Part shown: piece by piece, positions 16,842 to 27,307 of the stretch
Layout: every line of letters starts with the position of its first letter
Numbering within the stretch: position 1 is the stretch's first letter
Assembly (NCBI GenBank): GCA_934591745.1
Contig: CAKTPQ010000011.1
Span: forward strand, 1 to 51,864
Length of the DNA stretch: 51,864 nt
Source: an uncultured Oscillospiraceae bacterium
GTDB taxonomy: Bacteria; Bacillota; Clostridia; Oscillospirales; Oscillospiraceae
Reading direction: 5' to 3'
Position numbers and translations under genes: made by a program
The notes under the pieces: model-generated
The model's input: only the letters and a program-made list of their open reading frames with translations
What the model was told of the DNA's origin: nothing
The model's database searches: none

Positions 16842-16891
16842 ATCATGTCACAGCATATGACCCGAAATATCAACAGAAAAGGTGAAAGACT

Positions 16892-18286
<1,395 letters not shown>

Positions 18287-18300
18287 AAAATATTTTCAAA

Positions 18301-18332
18301 AGTGCCGGAGCCGTTGGCTCCGGCACTTTTTT
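18301..18332 (+). terminator. Terminator of asnS
   Basis: Perfect 12-bp stem AGTGCCGGAGCC/GGCTCCGGCACT, loop GTT, followed by six T residues. Confidence 0.93.
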
Positions 18333-18440
18333 CTGCATGACTTCCACATGAATTCTATATGAAGCTTATTTTTGTTCTACAACGAATTCATGATGCAGCA
18401 CAGAAAATACAAAAAAAGGGTAGTAATTTACGAATGACCC

Positions 18441-18449
18441 TGCTATAAT
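18441..18449 (+). promoter_or_regulatory. Extended -10 promoter upstream of the E2-like operon
   Basis: TGCTATAAT matches an extended -10 element; no good -35 is seen. It would give a leader of about 100 bases that is AT-rich compared with the genes around it. No riboswitch is recognised there. Confidence 0.5.
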
Positions 18450-18555
18450 GTAAAACTGCAAGTTCGGCGGACTATTGTTGCTATCTGATATGAAATATTA
18501 GATATGCTTGTAAAAAGATAAAAAATATATTAGGTACATCTAATAGGAGAAAGAA

Positions 18556-19431
18556 ATGGAAACACAGAAAAGACGCCGCGGTGACCGGCGGGACGGCCGG
18601 CTGCTGCGGGAGCTGGATTCCCTGCACTTCATTACCGGCATCATCTATCCCAACCGCTGCGACAACGAGGCCTACATCTCCGAGCGCATCGACCTGACGG
18701 CCATCAACGCCTATCTGGCGGAAAAGAACAAAACGGAAACGGATTTCCCCTACACCATGTTCCACCTAGTGGTGGCGGCGCTGCTGCGCACCATCACCCA
18801 GCGTCCCAAGCTGAACCGCTTCATCGTCAACAGCAATTTCTACCAGCGCAACGAGGTGTCCGCCGCGTTCGTGGTGAAAAAGCAGTTTTCCGACAAGGGC
18901 GCCGAGGCGCTGGCTTTCCTGCACAGCCGGGAGGACAACACCCTGGCCGACGTTCACGAGTACATCCGAAAGCAGGTACAGGATTGCCGCTCCGAGAAGG
19001 TGGACTCCTCCACGGAGAACATGGACATCCTCAACAAGCTGCCCCGCTGGCTGGGTAAGACCGCGGTGAAGTTCATCATGTGGCTGGATAAGCACGGCTG
19101 GGTGCCCAAAGACATGGTAGCCACCGACCCGTATTACAGCTCCGTGGTCATCTCCAATCTGGGCTCCATCAAGCTCAAGTGCGGTTATCACCACCTGACC
19201 AACTGGGGCACCTGCTCGCTGTTCTGCATCATCGGCGAGAAGAAGAAATCCCCGTTTTTTAATGAGGACGGCAGCGTGGACATGCGGGAGACGCTGGACC
19301 TGGGCCTGACCATTGACGAGCGTCTGGCGGACGGATACTACTACTCTAAATCCGTGCGGATGCTGAAATATTTGCTGGAACACCCCGAAGAACTGGAAAA
19401 ACCACTGAGTGAGGAGGTTCATTATGAGTGA
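18556..19431 (+). CDS. E2-like acyltransferase-fold protein lacking lipoyl domain
   Basis: 291 residues, ATG at 18556 with AGGAG upstream. It resembles the catalytic (CAT-fold) domain of 2-oxo acid dehydrogenase E2 subunits: FHLVVAALLRTITQRPKLNRFI, VSAAFVVKKQF, SSVVISNLGSIKLKCGYHHLTNWGTC, and LTIDERLADG near the C-terminus. There is no lipoyl or E1/E3-binding domain. The E2 catalytic motif DHRxxDG appears as DERLADG (residues 254-260), so the usual catalytic histidine is a glutamate, and the protein may bind acyl-CoA without the classic transfer. It overlaps the start of the acyl-CoA ligase, so a role in acyl transfer next to that enzyme is a fair inference. Confidence 0.8.
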   Translation: METQKRRRGDRRDGRLLRELDSLHFITGIIYPNRCDNEAYISERIDLTAINAYLAEKNKTETDFPYTMFHLVVAALLRTITQRPKLNRFIVNSNFYQRNEVSAAFVVKKQFSDKGAEALAFLHSREDNTLADVHEYIRKQVQDCRSEKVDSSTENMDILNKLPRWLGKTAVKFIMWLDKHGWVPKDMVATDPYYSSVVISNLGSIKLKCGYHHLTNWGTCSLFCIIGEKKKSPFFNEDGSVDMRETLDLGLTIDERLADGYYYSKSVRMLKYLLEHPEELEKPLSEEVHYE

Positions 19432-21151
19432 GGTAAAGACCCCTTGGAAGGACTATATGGGCGATGTGCCCATGCATCTGGACTATTTTCAGGGCAGCAT
19501 GTTCGACGCCGTGGAGCGCATGGCGGACATGTACCCCAACAGCATCGCCTTTGATTTCATGGGCCGCTCCGTCACTTACCACAAAATGGTGCAGGAGATC
19601 GAGAAGTGCGCCAAGAGCCTGAAGACGCTGGGCGTCCGGGTGGGCGACAAGGTGACCATCGCCATGCCCAACTGCCCTCAGGCCATCTATATGTTCTACG
19701 CCGTCAACCTGGTGGGCGGCATCGCCAACATGATCCACCCCCTGTCGGCGGAAAAGGAGATCGAGTTCTATCTCAACGCTTCCGAGTCCACCACGGCCAT
19801 CACGCTGGATCAGTTCTACAACAAGTTTGAGCATATCCGTCAGAACACCGGCATCATCAACATCATCATCGCCTCCGTGAAGGACGAGCTAAGCCGCACC
19901 ATCCGCGCAGGCTACATGCTCACCGAGGGCCGCAAGATCCAGAAGATCCCCGAGGATGCCCCTGTCATCCGCTGGAAGGAGTTCATGGACATGTCCCGGT
20001 ACTGCTTCTACAAGAACTACCGGGTGGAGCGTGGCTTCGACGATCCCGCCGTCATCCTGTATTCCGGCGGCACCACCGGCACCACCAAGGGCATCGTGCT
20101 GACCAACGGCAACTTCAACGCACTGGGCCAGCAGATCATCGCCACCAACCCCATGTTCCGTCCCGGCGACAAGATGCTGGCGGCCATGCCCCTGTTCCAC
20201 GGCTTCGGCCTGGGCGTGTGCGTCCACTCCATGCTGTCTCAGGGCGGACGCTGCATCCTGATCCCCCGCTTCACCGCCAAGAGCTACGCCAAGCAGATCG
20301 TCAAGTACCGCTGCAACTTCATCGCCGGCGTTCCCACGCTGTACGAGGCACTGCTGCGCCTGCCCAGCATGGACAAGGCCGACCTCAGCAGCCTGAAGGG
20401 CGTGTTCTCCGGCGGCGACAGCCTGTCCATCGAGCTGAAGAAGAAGTTCGACAAGTTCCTGTACGACCACAAGGCCGTCATTCAGGTGCGGGAGGGCTAC
20501 GGCACCACCGAGACGGTGACGGCCTGCTGCCTGACCCCCACCAACATTTATAAGGAAGGCTCCATCGGCCTGCCGTTCCCCGACACCTACATCAAGATCG
20601 TCAAGCCCGACACGGCTGAGGAGGTCCCCTACGGCGAGGAGGGCGAGATCCTTCTGGCCGGTCCCACCGTCATGAAGGAGTATATGAACAACCCCGAGGA
20701 GACGGCTAAGACCCTGCGTAAGCACGACGACGGCCTGACCTGGGTCTATACCGGCGATCTGGGCAGCATGGACGAGCAGGGCTTCATCTATTTCAAGGGC
20801 CGTGCCAAGCGCATGATCATCTCCTCCGGCTACAACGTGTATCCCGGTCAGCTGGAGAACATTCTGGACGCCCACGAGAAGGTGCAGATGAGCTGCATCA
20901 TCGGTGTGCCCGATGCCTACAAGATGCAGAAGGTCAAGGCCTTCGTGATGCTCAAGCCCGGCGTCCCCGCCGACGACAACACCAAGCAGGAGCTGCTGGC
21001 CTACTGCCGCAAGCACATCGCCAAGTACGCCATGCCCTACGACATCGAGTTCCGGGACGAGCTGCCCAAGACGCTGGTGGGCAAGGTGGCCTACCGCGTG
21101 CTGGAGGACGAGGAAAAGGCGAAGCTGGCCGCCCAGCAGACCGAGGCGTAA
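19424..21151 (+). CDS. AMP-dependent acyl-CoA synthetase (fatty acid/aryl-CoA ligase family)
   Basis: 575 residues from the ATG at 19424 (GAGGAGG upstream), overlapping the previous gene by 8 bases. ANL-superfamily motifs are in order: the P-loop YSGGTTGTTKG (about residue 212), EGYGTTETV, TYIKIVKP, the hinge TGDLGSMDEQGFIYFKGRAKRMI and the late catalytic lysine region LPKTLVGKVAYR. It activates a carboxylic acid with ATP and joins it to CoA. The acid cannot be told from sequence. Translation is coupled to the E2-like protein and a regulator follows 35 bases later. Confidence 0.92.
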   Translation: MSEVKTPWKDYMGDVPMHLDYFQGSMFDAVERMADMYPNSIAFDFMGRSVTYHKMVQEIEKCAKSLKTLGVRVGDKVTIAMPNCPQAIYMFYAVNLVGGIANMIHPLSAEKEIEFYLNASESTTAITLDQFYNKFEHIRQNTGIINIIIASVKDELSRTIRAGYMLTEGRKIQKIPEDAPVIRWKEFMDMSRYCFYKNYRVERGFDDPAVILYSGGTTGTTKGIVLTNGNFNALGQQIIATNPMFRPGDKMLAAMPLFHGFGLGVCVHSMLSQGGRCILIPRFTAKSYAKQIVKYRCNFIAGVPTLYEALLRLPSMDKADLSSLKGVFSGGDSLSIELKKKFDKFLYDHKAVIQVREGYGTTETVTACCLTPTNIYKEGSIGLPFPDTYIKIVKPDTAEEVPYGEEGEILLAGPTVMKEYMNNPEETAKTLRKHDDGLTWVYTGDLGSMDEQGFIYFKGRAKRMIISSGYNVYPGQLENILDAHEKVQMSCIIGVPDAYKMQKVKAFVMLKPGVPADDNTKQELLAYCRKHIAKYAMPYDIEFRDELPKTLVGKVAYRVLEDEEKAKLAAQQTEA

Positions 21152-21186
21152 CGCCCCGCACTATCAGGGAAAAGGAGGCTGACCCC

Positions 21187-21876
21187 ATGGAAAAGGAACT
21201 GAAGCGGCACTATATGCTCATCGTGGACTTTCTGGGCCACATTCTGGGACCGGATTACGAGATCGCCCTGCACGAGCTGAACGATGACTCCAACGAGATC
21301 ATCGCCATCGCCAACGGCGAGTTGACCGGCCGCCATCTGGGGTCGCCCCTGAGCAATAAGATGCTGGAGTATGTAGCCGGGAACCTGTATGAGACGCAGA
21401 ACTACGTGCTGAACTTCGAGTCGGTGTCCGCCACTGGCAAGACCATGTGCTCCAACTCCATGTTCATCAAGGGCCGCTCCGGCGAGCTGGCGGGCCTGCT
21501 GTGCATCAACTTCGATGCCAGCCGGTACGAGGAGCTGTCCCGCCGGGTCATGGAGCTGTGCGGCGGCGGCGCCAAGCGCGGTGTGCCCAGCGGAACCCGG
21601 CTCATTGCCGACAGCAACGACCCAGTGGAGACGCCGGTGCGCAGCGGCTATCCCACGTCCATCGCCGGCGCCACGGCCAGCATCGTCTCGCAGGTGGTGG
21701 CGGACTACCCGGTGGAGGTGGACCGCCTGACCCAGGATGAGAAAATGGAGATCATGGACATCCTGAACCGCAAGGGCGTGTTCCTGCTGAAAGGTTCCGT
21801 CAGCCATGTGGCGCAGGCGCTCCACAGCTCCGAGGCCAGCATCTACCGGTATCTGGGTAAACTGAACAACAAATAA
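21187..21876 (+). CDS. YheO/DauR-type PAS-HTH transcriptional regulator
   Basis: 229 residues, ATG at 21187 with AAAAGGAGG upstream. The N-terminal half is a YheO-type PAS-like domain (LGPDYEIALHELNDDSNEIIAIANGELTGR, then SNSMFIKGRSGELAGLLCINFD). The C-terminal ~65 residues form a helix-turn-helix (QDEKMEIMDILNRKGVFLLKGSVSHVAQAL, then SEASIYRYLGKL). Relatives include DauR, which controls D-arginine use. Last gene of the acyl-CoA ligase operon, so it probably controls that operon in response to a small ligand. Confidence 0.88.
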   Translation: MEKELKRHYMLIVDFLGHILGPDYEIALHELNDDSNEIIAIANGELTGRHLGSPLSNKMLEYVAGNLYETQNYVLNFESVSATGKTMCSNSMFIKGRSGELAGLLCINFDASRYEELSRRVMELCGGGAKRGVPSGTRLIADSNDPVETPVRSGYPTSIAGATASIVSQVVADYPVEVDRLTQDEKMEIMDILNRKGVFLLKGSVSHVAQALHSSEASIYRYLGKLNNK

Positions 21877-21880
21877 GCAT

Positions 21881-21927
21881 ACATAAAAGGAAGCCCGGCG
21901 GCACAGCCGCCGGGCTTCCTTTTATGT
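21881..21927. terminator. Bidirectional terminator between convergent genes
   Basis: A 22-bp perfect inverted repeat around loop ACA, with AAAAGG/CCTTTT at the base, placed between the YheO-type regulator and the AEC transporter gene. Confidence 0.9.
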
Positions 21928-21930
21928 GCT

Positions 21931-22857
21931 TCAGGCCAGATAGTTGGCAAGGCTCACCATCAGCGGCATGGTCAGGGCGGAGAACGCCGTCTGTACCGAT
22001 ACCAGCGAGGAGGCCAGCGCCGTGTCCAGCTTGAACTTGGCGGAGAACATGCTCATCAGGGCGGCGGGAGGCGCGCTGGCGGCAATGACAGTGATGACCG
22101 TCAGACGGCTGTCCAGTCCCAGCGCCAGACAGATGCCCAGCGACAGCAGCGGCAGCGCCACCAGACGCAGCAGCATGGACGCCCACGAGCTGACGCCCCG
22201 CAGGGCGGCGCGGAAATCCGCGTGGCTCAGCTGGTAGCCCACCACCACCATGGGCAGCGGCGTATTCAGGTCGGACAGATAGGTGATGGGCACCATCACG
22301 ATCTCCGGCAGGGTGACCTGTAGCAGGAACAGGGCCATGGCCAGTACGATGCTGATGACGCCGGGATTCAGCAGCAGCGGCCGCAGCTTCAGCTGGGAAC
22401 GGTCGCCGGTCATGGCGTAAATGCCGTAGGTCCAGCTAAGGAACGTGAAAACCACCACATAGGCGGAGCCGTAGAACACGCCGATGGTGCCGAACAGCGC
22501 CGTCATCAGCGGATAACCCATAAAGCCGCAGTTGGAGAACACGGCACCGAACAGCAGCAGCCCCCGGCGGTGGACGTCCCTGTCGCGGATGAGCAGCAGG
22601 GACAGCACGATGAACGCGGCGTGGAGCAGCAGCGCCACGCCCAGCATGATGACAAATTCATGGAGCAGCTCACGCTCCAGCGGGCGCTGGAACGCCACCA
22701 GCATCATGCAGGGCGACACCGCATACATTACCAGATTGCTCATGCACAGGGAGCCGCGGTCGTCGATGAGTTTGGCCTTTCCCAGCGCGTAGCCCGCAGC
22801 CATCAGCAGATACAGGGTGATGATCTGACGGCCTGCCGTCAGAAAGGATCCGATCAT
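21931..22857 (-). CDS. AEC-family transporter
   Basis: 308 residues with about ten hydrophobic segments arranged as two five-helix halves, as in auxin efflux carrier/AEC proteins. Typical segments are LYLLMAAGYALGKAKLIDD, FGAVFSNCGFMGYPLMTALFG and PPAALMSMFSAKF. Bacterial members export or import organic acids such as malate. Its start overlaps the stop of the MFS gene by 4 bases, so it is the second gene of a two-transporter operon. Confidence 0.88.
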   Translation of the reverse strand: MIGSFLTAGRQIITLYLLMAAGYALGKAKLIDDRGSLCMSNLVMYAVSPCMMLVAFQRPLERELLHEFVIMLGVALLLHAAFIVLSLLLIRDRDVHRRGLLLFGAVFSNCGFMGYPLMTALFGTIGVFYGSAYVVVFTFLSWTYGIYAMTGDRSQLKLRPLLLNPGVISIVLAMALFLLQVTLPEIVMVPITYLSDLNTPLPMVVVGYQLSHADFRAALRGVSSWASMLLRLVALPLLSLGICLALGLDSRLTVITVIAASAPPAALMSMFSAKFKLDTALASSLVSVQTAFSALTMPLMVSLANYLA

Positions 22858-24053
22858 GTGGGAGCACCTTCTTTTTCCAGACGTTTTGAGGTGGCCAGCG
22901 CCACCAGCAGCGTACCCGCCGCGGCGCCTGCGGCGGTAAAGATCAGCAGCGCGTTGATGCCGGCACTGTCCACCAGCCGCCCGCCCACAGCGGTCATGAC
23001 GGCGGGGCCAAGGCCATTGGCACAGATGTGGATCAGCCCCTGGCCCTTGACCTGATTGGCGGCGTCCAGCTTTTCCGCCGCGTAGTACACGGTGCAGGGC
23101 AGGAACAGGCCGAACTCGAAGAATTGCAGGATGGCCGCGGTGTACAGCAGCACCGGCGACGCGGCTAACAGGAACAGTATCTGCCGCAAGGTGAACATGA
23201 CCGCCGACAGGCAGAACAGCGCCCGCAGGGAGAACCGCCGCCGCATACGGGGGAACAGCGACATGGCCGGCAGCTCCATGGCGGCGGACAGCGCCAGAAT
23301 AATGCCCATCAGACTCTCGCCGGCACCGGCCTTGGCGGCGATATGCACCATATAGGTGTTGGACACGTTGTGCCCGCCCTGCAGCAGCGCACAGCCCAGC
23401 GCCAGCAGCAAAAACGAGGGATAGCGCTTCAGCAGCCGGAAAAGGCTCACCGGCGCGGGGCGCGGACCGTTACCAGCGGGCACCGGCGGCAGGGGATAGC
23501 GGAACGTCCATACGGCGGCGATCTGCAGCACCAGCGCTGCCAGCAGCACCGGCACGATCACCGTAGGCGGGCAGCGCTCCACCACAAAGCCCAGGACCAG
23601 CGCCACCACGGCGTAGGCCACGGAACCGGTGCCCCGGCCCAGGCCGTAGTTCACCGGCACACCCCGGATGTGGAACGCCATGACCATGCTGTTGAAAAAC
23701 GGCGACGTGGTGATGAGGCACACGCAGATCACAGCATAGCAGATCAGCAGCGCGCCCCCGCTGCCGATGCCCAGCCACATGGCGATACCGGCCAGCAGCG
23801 TCAGCAGCGACAGGCCCAGCACCAGACGGCGGGGCGTGAAGCGGCTGTCCGCGTCGGACAGGGAGGCCAGCATCAGCTGCAGAAAGCAGGGGATCAGCAG
23901 CGACACCGATGTAACGGCGCCCAGGGCACTATTGCTCAGTCCGCGGCTCAGAAGCAGCACCGGGCCGAAGCCCACCATGGCGGAAAAGCCGGTGAAGAAG
24001 GCACCCTGCATGGCGGCATGGTGGATATTCACTTTGCGGGCCAGCTGTTCCAC
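22854..24053 (-). CDS. MFS transporter
   Basis: 399 residues with a GTG start at 24053 (GAGAGGAG upstream) and about twelve membrane segments. The MFS loop 2-3 is ASLSDADSRFTPRRLVLG, and NYGLGRGTGSVAYAVVALVLG resembles the sugar/nucleoside-symporter-like MFS_1 group. The substrate is not known. Co-transcribed with the AEC transporter, with its promoter at 24090-24117. Confidence 0.87.
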   Translation of the reverse strand: MEQLARKVNIHHAAMQGAFFTGFSAMVGFGPVLLLSRGLSNSALGAVTSVSLLIPCFLQLMLASLSDADSRFTPRRLVLGLSLLTLLAGIAMWLGIGSGGALLICYAVICVCLITTSPFFNSMVMAFHIRGVPVNYGLGRGTGSVAYAVVALVLGFVVERCPPTVIVPVLLAALVLQIAAVWTFRYPLPPVPAGNGPRPAPVSLFRLLKRYPSFLLLALGCALLQGGHNVSNTYMVHIAAKAGAGESLMGIILALSAAMELPAMSLFPRMRRRFSLRALFCLSAVMFTLRQILFLLAASPVLLYTAAILQFFEFGLFLPCTVYYAAEKLDAANQVKGQGLIHICANGLGPAVMTAVGGRLVDSAGINALLIFTAAGAAAGTLLVALATSKRLEKEGAPT

Positions 24054-24089
24054 GCCGTCACGCTCCTCTCAGCCGGAAAGTACCAGACA

Positions 24090-24117
24090 AGTCTATCACA
24101 AATCAAAAACCTGTCAA
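24090..24117 (-). promoter_or_regulatory. Promoter of the MFS-AEC operon
   Basis: Minus-strand TTGACA (24117-24112), 16-base spacer, TAGACT (24095-24090). Confidence 0.7.
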
Positions 24118-24126
24118 GAGAAACGG

Positions 24127-24155
24127 TTGTTTTGTGGAGGAAATCGGCGTATAAT
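24127..24155 (+). promoter_or_regulatory. Promoter of polA-rimI-tsaD
   Basis: TTGTTT (24127-24132), 17-base spacer, TATAAT (24150-24155). Confidence 0.75.
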
Positions 24156-24187
24156 ACCATTACTTATGGAAATGTGGGAGGCTCCCT

Positions 24188-26836
24188 ATGAAATTGATGG
24201 TCCTTGACGGCAACAGCATCGTCAACCGCGCCTATTACGGCATCCGGCCCCTGACCACCCGGCAGGGTCTGTACACCAACGCCATCTACGGTTTTGTCAC
24301 CACGCTCCAGCGCCTGCTGGACGAGGAGAAGCCGGAGGCGCTGTGCGTCACCTTCGACCGGCGGGAGCCTACGTTCCGCCACCAGGCGGATGCATCCTAC
24401 AAGGCGCAGCGCAAGGGAATGCCGGAGGAGCTGGCCATGCAGATGCTGCCGCTCAAGCAGGTGCTGACGGCTATGAGCATCCCCCAGTATGAGCTGACCG
24501 GCTACGAGGCCGACGACCTCATCGGCACCATCAGCCGCAAATGCGAGGCCGACGGCTGGGACTGCGTCGTGGTCACCGGCGATAAGGACAGTCTCCAGCT
24601 CATCACCGACCATACCAAGGTGAAGCTGGTGTCCACCCGCATGGGGCAGACCACCACGAAGGATATGACGCCGGAGACGTTCCGGGAGACCTACGGCTTT
24701 GCGCCCATCCACATGATCGACCTGAAGGCGCTGATGGGCGACAGCTCTGACAATATCCCCGGCGTACCGGGCATCGGAGAAAAGACCGCCATGGCGCTGG
24801 TGCAGGAGTACGGCAGCATCGACGCGCTGTACGCGCAGATGCCGGACGTTCACGCCAAGCCTGCCGCCCTCCGCAAGCTGCAGGAGGGGGAGGGGGCGGC
24901 ACGGCACAGCTATTGGCTGGCCACCATCATCACTGACGCGCCGCTGGACTTCAAGCCGGAGGACAACCTGCGCCAGCCCTTCAAGCCGGAGCTGTACGAC
25001 CTGTTCCTGCATCTGGAATTCCAGAAGCTCATCGACAAATACGGCCTTTCCCCCCAGCACCAGCCGGAGGAAAAGACGGACTATACCGCCCATGTGGAGA
25101 TCGTGGAGACGGCGGAGCGGGCGCGGGAACTGCTGGCTCTGTGGCGGGAGGCTGCGCACGTTACCGTCTACGGCCTGCCGGATCTCAGCGCGCTGGCGGT
25201 AGAGTGCGAGGCGGGGGAGGACGCGACCCTGATGGCGGAGCTGTACGAGAACCGCTACGCCGGGAACTGGCACGACCTGCTGGCGGCGCTGTTCGCGGCG
25301 GACATCAGAAAGGTGGGGCACAACGTCAAGGACACCATGCGTACCCTGCTGGAGCGGGAACTGCCCGCCGAGGGCTTCGTGTTCGACACGGCGCTGGCGG
25401 CGTACCTCTGCGACGCCACCGCCGGCAGCTATGACATCCCCAAGCTGTTCCTCTCCTTTTATAATGAGGAGCTGCCCAAGCCCGCCCATCTGGCACCGGA
25501 GGCATTCACCTCCCTGCTGGGGGACGACACGGCGGCGCAGACGGCCCTTATCAGCTACACCTCCGCCGTGTCGGCGCTCTATGGGACACTGTCGGAGAAG
25601 CTGAACGAGCTGGACATGACAAAGCTCTACTACGACGTGGAGCTGCCGCTGTGCCGGGTGCTGGCGGATATGGAGACGGCGGGCTTCCTGGTGGACCGGC
25701 GGGCGCTGGCCGAGTACGGCGAGACGCTGCAGAGGGCCATGGACGAGACGGAGCAGGCTATCTACGCCGCAGCAGGGGAGACGTTCAACATCAACTCCCC
25801 CAAGCAGCTGGGAGGCATCTTGTTTGAAAAGCTGGGTCTGCCCCACGGCAAAAAGACCAAGACCGGCTGGTCCACCAACGCGGACGTGCTGGAAAAGCTG
25901 CGGTACGACGCGCCTATCGTGGCGGATGTGCTGCGCTACCGGCAGTACGCCAAGCTGAAAAGCACCTATGTGGACGGGCTTTTGAAGGTCATCGACCCGG
26001 ACGGCCGGGTGCGTACCAGCTTCCAGATGACCGTGACGGCCACGGGCCGTCTCAGCTCCACCGAGCCGAATTTGCAGAATATCCCCACCCGCACGGAGCT
26101 GGGCAGCCAGCTGCGGCGGATGTTCACCGCGCCGGAGGGCTGCGTGCTGGTGGACGCGGACTACTCCCAGATCGAGCTGCGGCTGCTGGCCCACATCGCC
26201 GGGGACACGGAGATGCAGGCGGCATTCCGCTCGGGGGAGGATTTCCACACCGTCACCGCCTCCCGCGTGTTCCACGTGCCGCCGGAGGAGGTGACGCCGG
26301 AGATGCGCCGCCGGGCCAAGGCGGTGAACTTCGGCATCGTCTACGGCATCTCCGCTTTCTCCCTGGCCCAGGACATCGGTGTGACGGTGGCGGAGGCCAA
26401 GGCGTATATGGAGCGGTATTTTGAGACGTATCAGGGCGTGCGGCAGTATATGACCGATGTGGTAGCCAAGGCGGAGCAAGACGGCTATGTGCAGACGCTG
26501 ATGCACCGCCGCCGCGCCCTGCCGGAGCTGAAAAGCAGCAATTTCAACCTGCGGGAATTCGGCAAGCGGGTGGCGCTGAATATGCCGGTGCAGGGTACCG
26601 CCGCCGACATCATGAAGCTGGCCATGGTGCGGGTGCATGACCGCCTGCGGCGGGAGGGCCTGCAGGCCCGGCTCCTCATGCAGGTCCACGACGAGCTGAT
26701 CGTGGAGTGCCCCGAGGCGGAGCAGCAGCGGGTAGAGCGTCTGCTGACAGAGGAGATGGAGCAGGCGGCACAGCTGTCCGTGCCCCTGATCGCGGAGGCC
26801 CACAGCGGCAAAAACTGGCTGGCGGCAAAGGAGTAA
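24188..26836 (+). CDS. polA: DNA polymerase I
   Basis: 882 residues, ATG at 24188 with GGGAGG upstream. Domains in order: 5'-3' exonuclease/FEN (about 1-290: LDGNSIVNRAYYG, GYEADDLIGT, GDSSDNIPGVPGIGEKTA), a 3'-5' exonuclease-like domain (about 300-470), and family A polymerase (TGRLSSTEPNLQNIPTR, DADYSQIELRLLAH, RRRAKAVNFGIVYGIS, MQVHDELIVE). In the middle domain the DxE pair of motif I is not seen (VTVYGLPDLSAL) and motif II reads GHNVKDT. Proofreading is therefore probably lost, as in Bacillus Pol I. It functions in Okazaki maturation and repair. rimI and tsaD follow closely. Confidence 0.96.
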   Translation: MKLMVLDGNSIVNRAYYGIRPLTTRQGLYTNAIYGFVTTLQRLLDEEKPEALCVTFDRREPTFRHQADASYKAQRKGMPEELAMQMLPLKQVLTAMSIPQYELTGYEADDLIGTISRKCEADGWDCVVVTGDKDSLQLITDHTKVKLVSTRMGQTTTKDMTPETFRETYGFAPIHMIDLKALMGDSSDNIPGVPGIGEKTAMALVQEYGSIDALYAQMPDVHAKPAALRKLQEGEGAARHSYWLATIITDAPLDFKPEDNLRQPFKPELYDLFLHLEFQKLIDKYGLSPQHQPEEKTDYTAHVEIVETAERARELLALWREAAHVTVYGLPDLSALAVECEAGEDATLMAELYENRYAGNWHDLLAALFAADIRKVGHNVKDTMRTLLERELPAEGFVFDTALAAYLCDATAGSYDIPKLFLSFYNEELPKPAHLAPEAFTSLLGDDTAAQTALISYTSAVSALYGTLSEKLNELDMTKLYYDVELPLCRVLADMETAGFLVDRRALAEYGETLQRAMDETEQAIYAAAGETFNINSPKQLGGILFEKLGLPHGKKTKTGWSTNADVLEKLRYDAPIVADVLRYRQYAKLKSTYVDGLLKVIDPDGRVRTSFQMTVTATGRLSSTEPNLQNIPTRTELGSQLRRMFTAPEGCVLVDADYSQIELRLLAHIAGDTEMQAAFRSGEDFHTVTASRVFHVPPEEVTPEMRRRAKAVNFGIVYGISAFSLAQDIGVTVAEAKAYMERYFETYQGVRQYMTDVVAKAEQDGYVQTLMHRRRALPELKSSNFNLREFGKRVALNMPVQGTAADIMKLAMVRVHDRLRREGLQARLLMQVHDELIVECPEAEQQRVERLLTEEMEQAAQLSVPLIAEAHSGKNWLAAKE

Positions 26837-26839
26837 GAC

Positions 26840-27307
26840 ATGAAACAGGTAAAGATCGTACCCATGGCGGCGGAGCATCTGGACCGGCTGGAGCAGCTGG
26901 AGCGGATGTGCTTCTCCCGCCCGTGGTCGAAGAAGATGCTGGCGGAGGAGCTGGACAACCAGTGCGCAGCCTTTCTGGTGGCGGTGGAGCCGGACACGGA
27001 GAAGGTGGTGGGCTACGCCGGGCTGCTGGTGGTGGCCGACGAGGGCTATATCACCAATGTGGCCGTGGATCCCGCCTGCCGCAGGCAGGGCGTGGCCGGT
27101 CAGCTTCTGCAGGTGTTCGACAGCTTCGCCCAGGGCAATCATCTGGCGTTCCTGACGCTGGAGGTACGCCCCTCCAACGCGGCGGCCATCGCCCTGTACC
27201 AGGGCTTTGGCTTTGCGGAGGCGGGTCGGCGGCGGAACTACTACGACCTGCCCAAGGAGGACGCCCTCATTCTCACGAAATACTACGCGGAGGAGGCGGC
27301 ACAATGA
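26840..27307 (+). CDS. rimI: Ribosomal protein S18 alanine N-acetyltransferase
   Basis: 155 residues; the ribosome site AAAGGAG lies inside the end of polA. GNAT motifs are MCFSRPWSKKMLAEEL at the N-terminus, ITNVAVDPACRRQGVAGQLL (acetyl-CoA loop) and LTLEVRPSNAAAIALYQGFGF. It acetylates the N-terminus of S18 or related proteins. Its 4-base overlap with tsaD is the common rimI-tsaD arrangement of Firmicutes. Confidence 0.93.
   Translation: MKQVKIVPMAAEHLDRLEQLERMCFSRPWSKKMLAEELDNQCAAFLVAVEPDTEKVVGYAGLLVVADEGYITNVAVDPACRRQGVAGQLLQVFDSFAQGNHLAFLTLEVRPSNAAAIALYQGFGFAEAGRRRNYYDLPKEDALILTKYYAEEAAQ

Noticed and set aside
16842..16891. T-box leader upstream of asnS
   Set aside because: Only about 45 bases separate the promoter from the start codon, too short for a T-box.
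24164..27304. A 1046-codon open frame on the minus strand across polA and rimI, and similar long antisense frames over glnN, asnS and the oxidoreductase gene
   Set aside because: They mirror well-supported genes on the other strand, are rich in Arg/Gly/His/Val with no family motifs, and follow from the high-GC third positions of the real genes.
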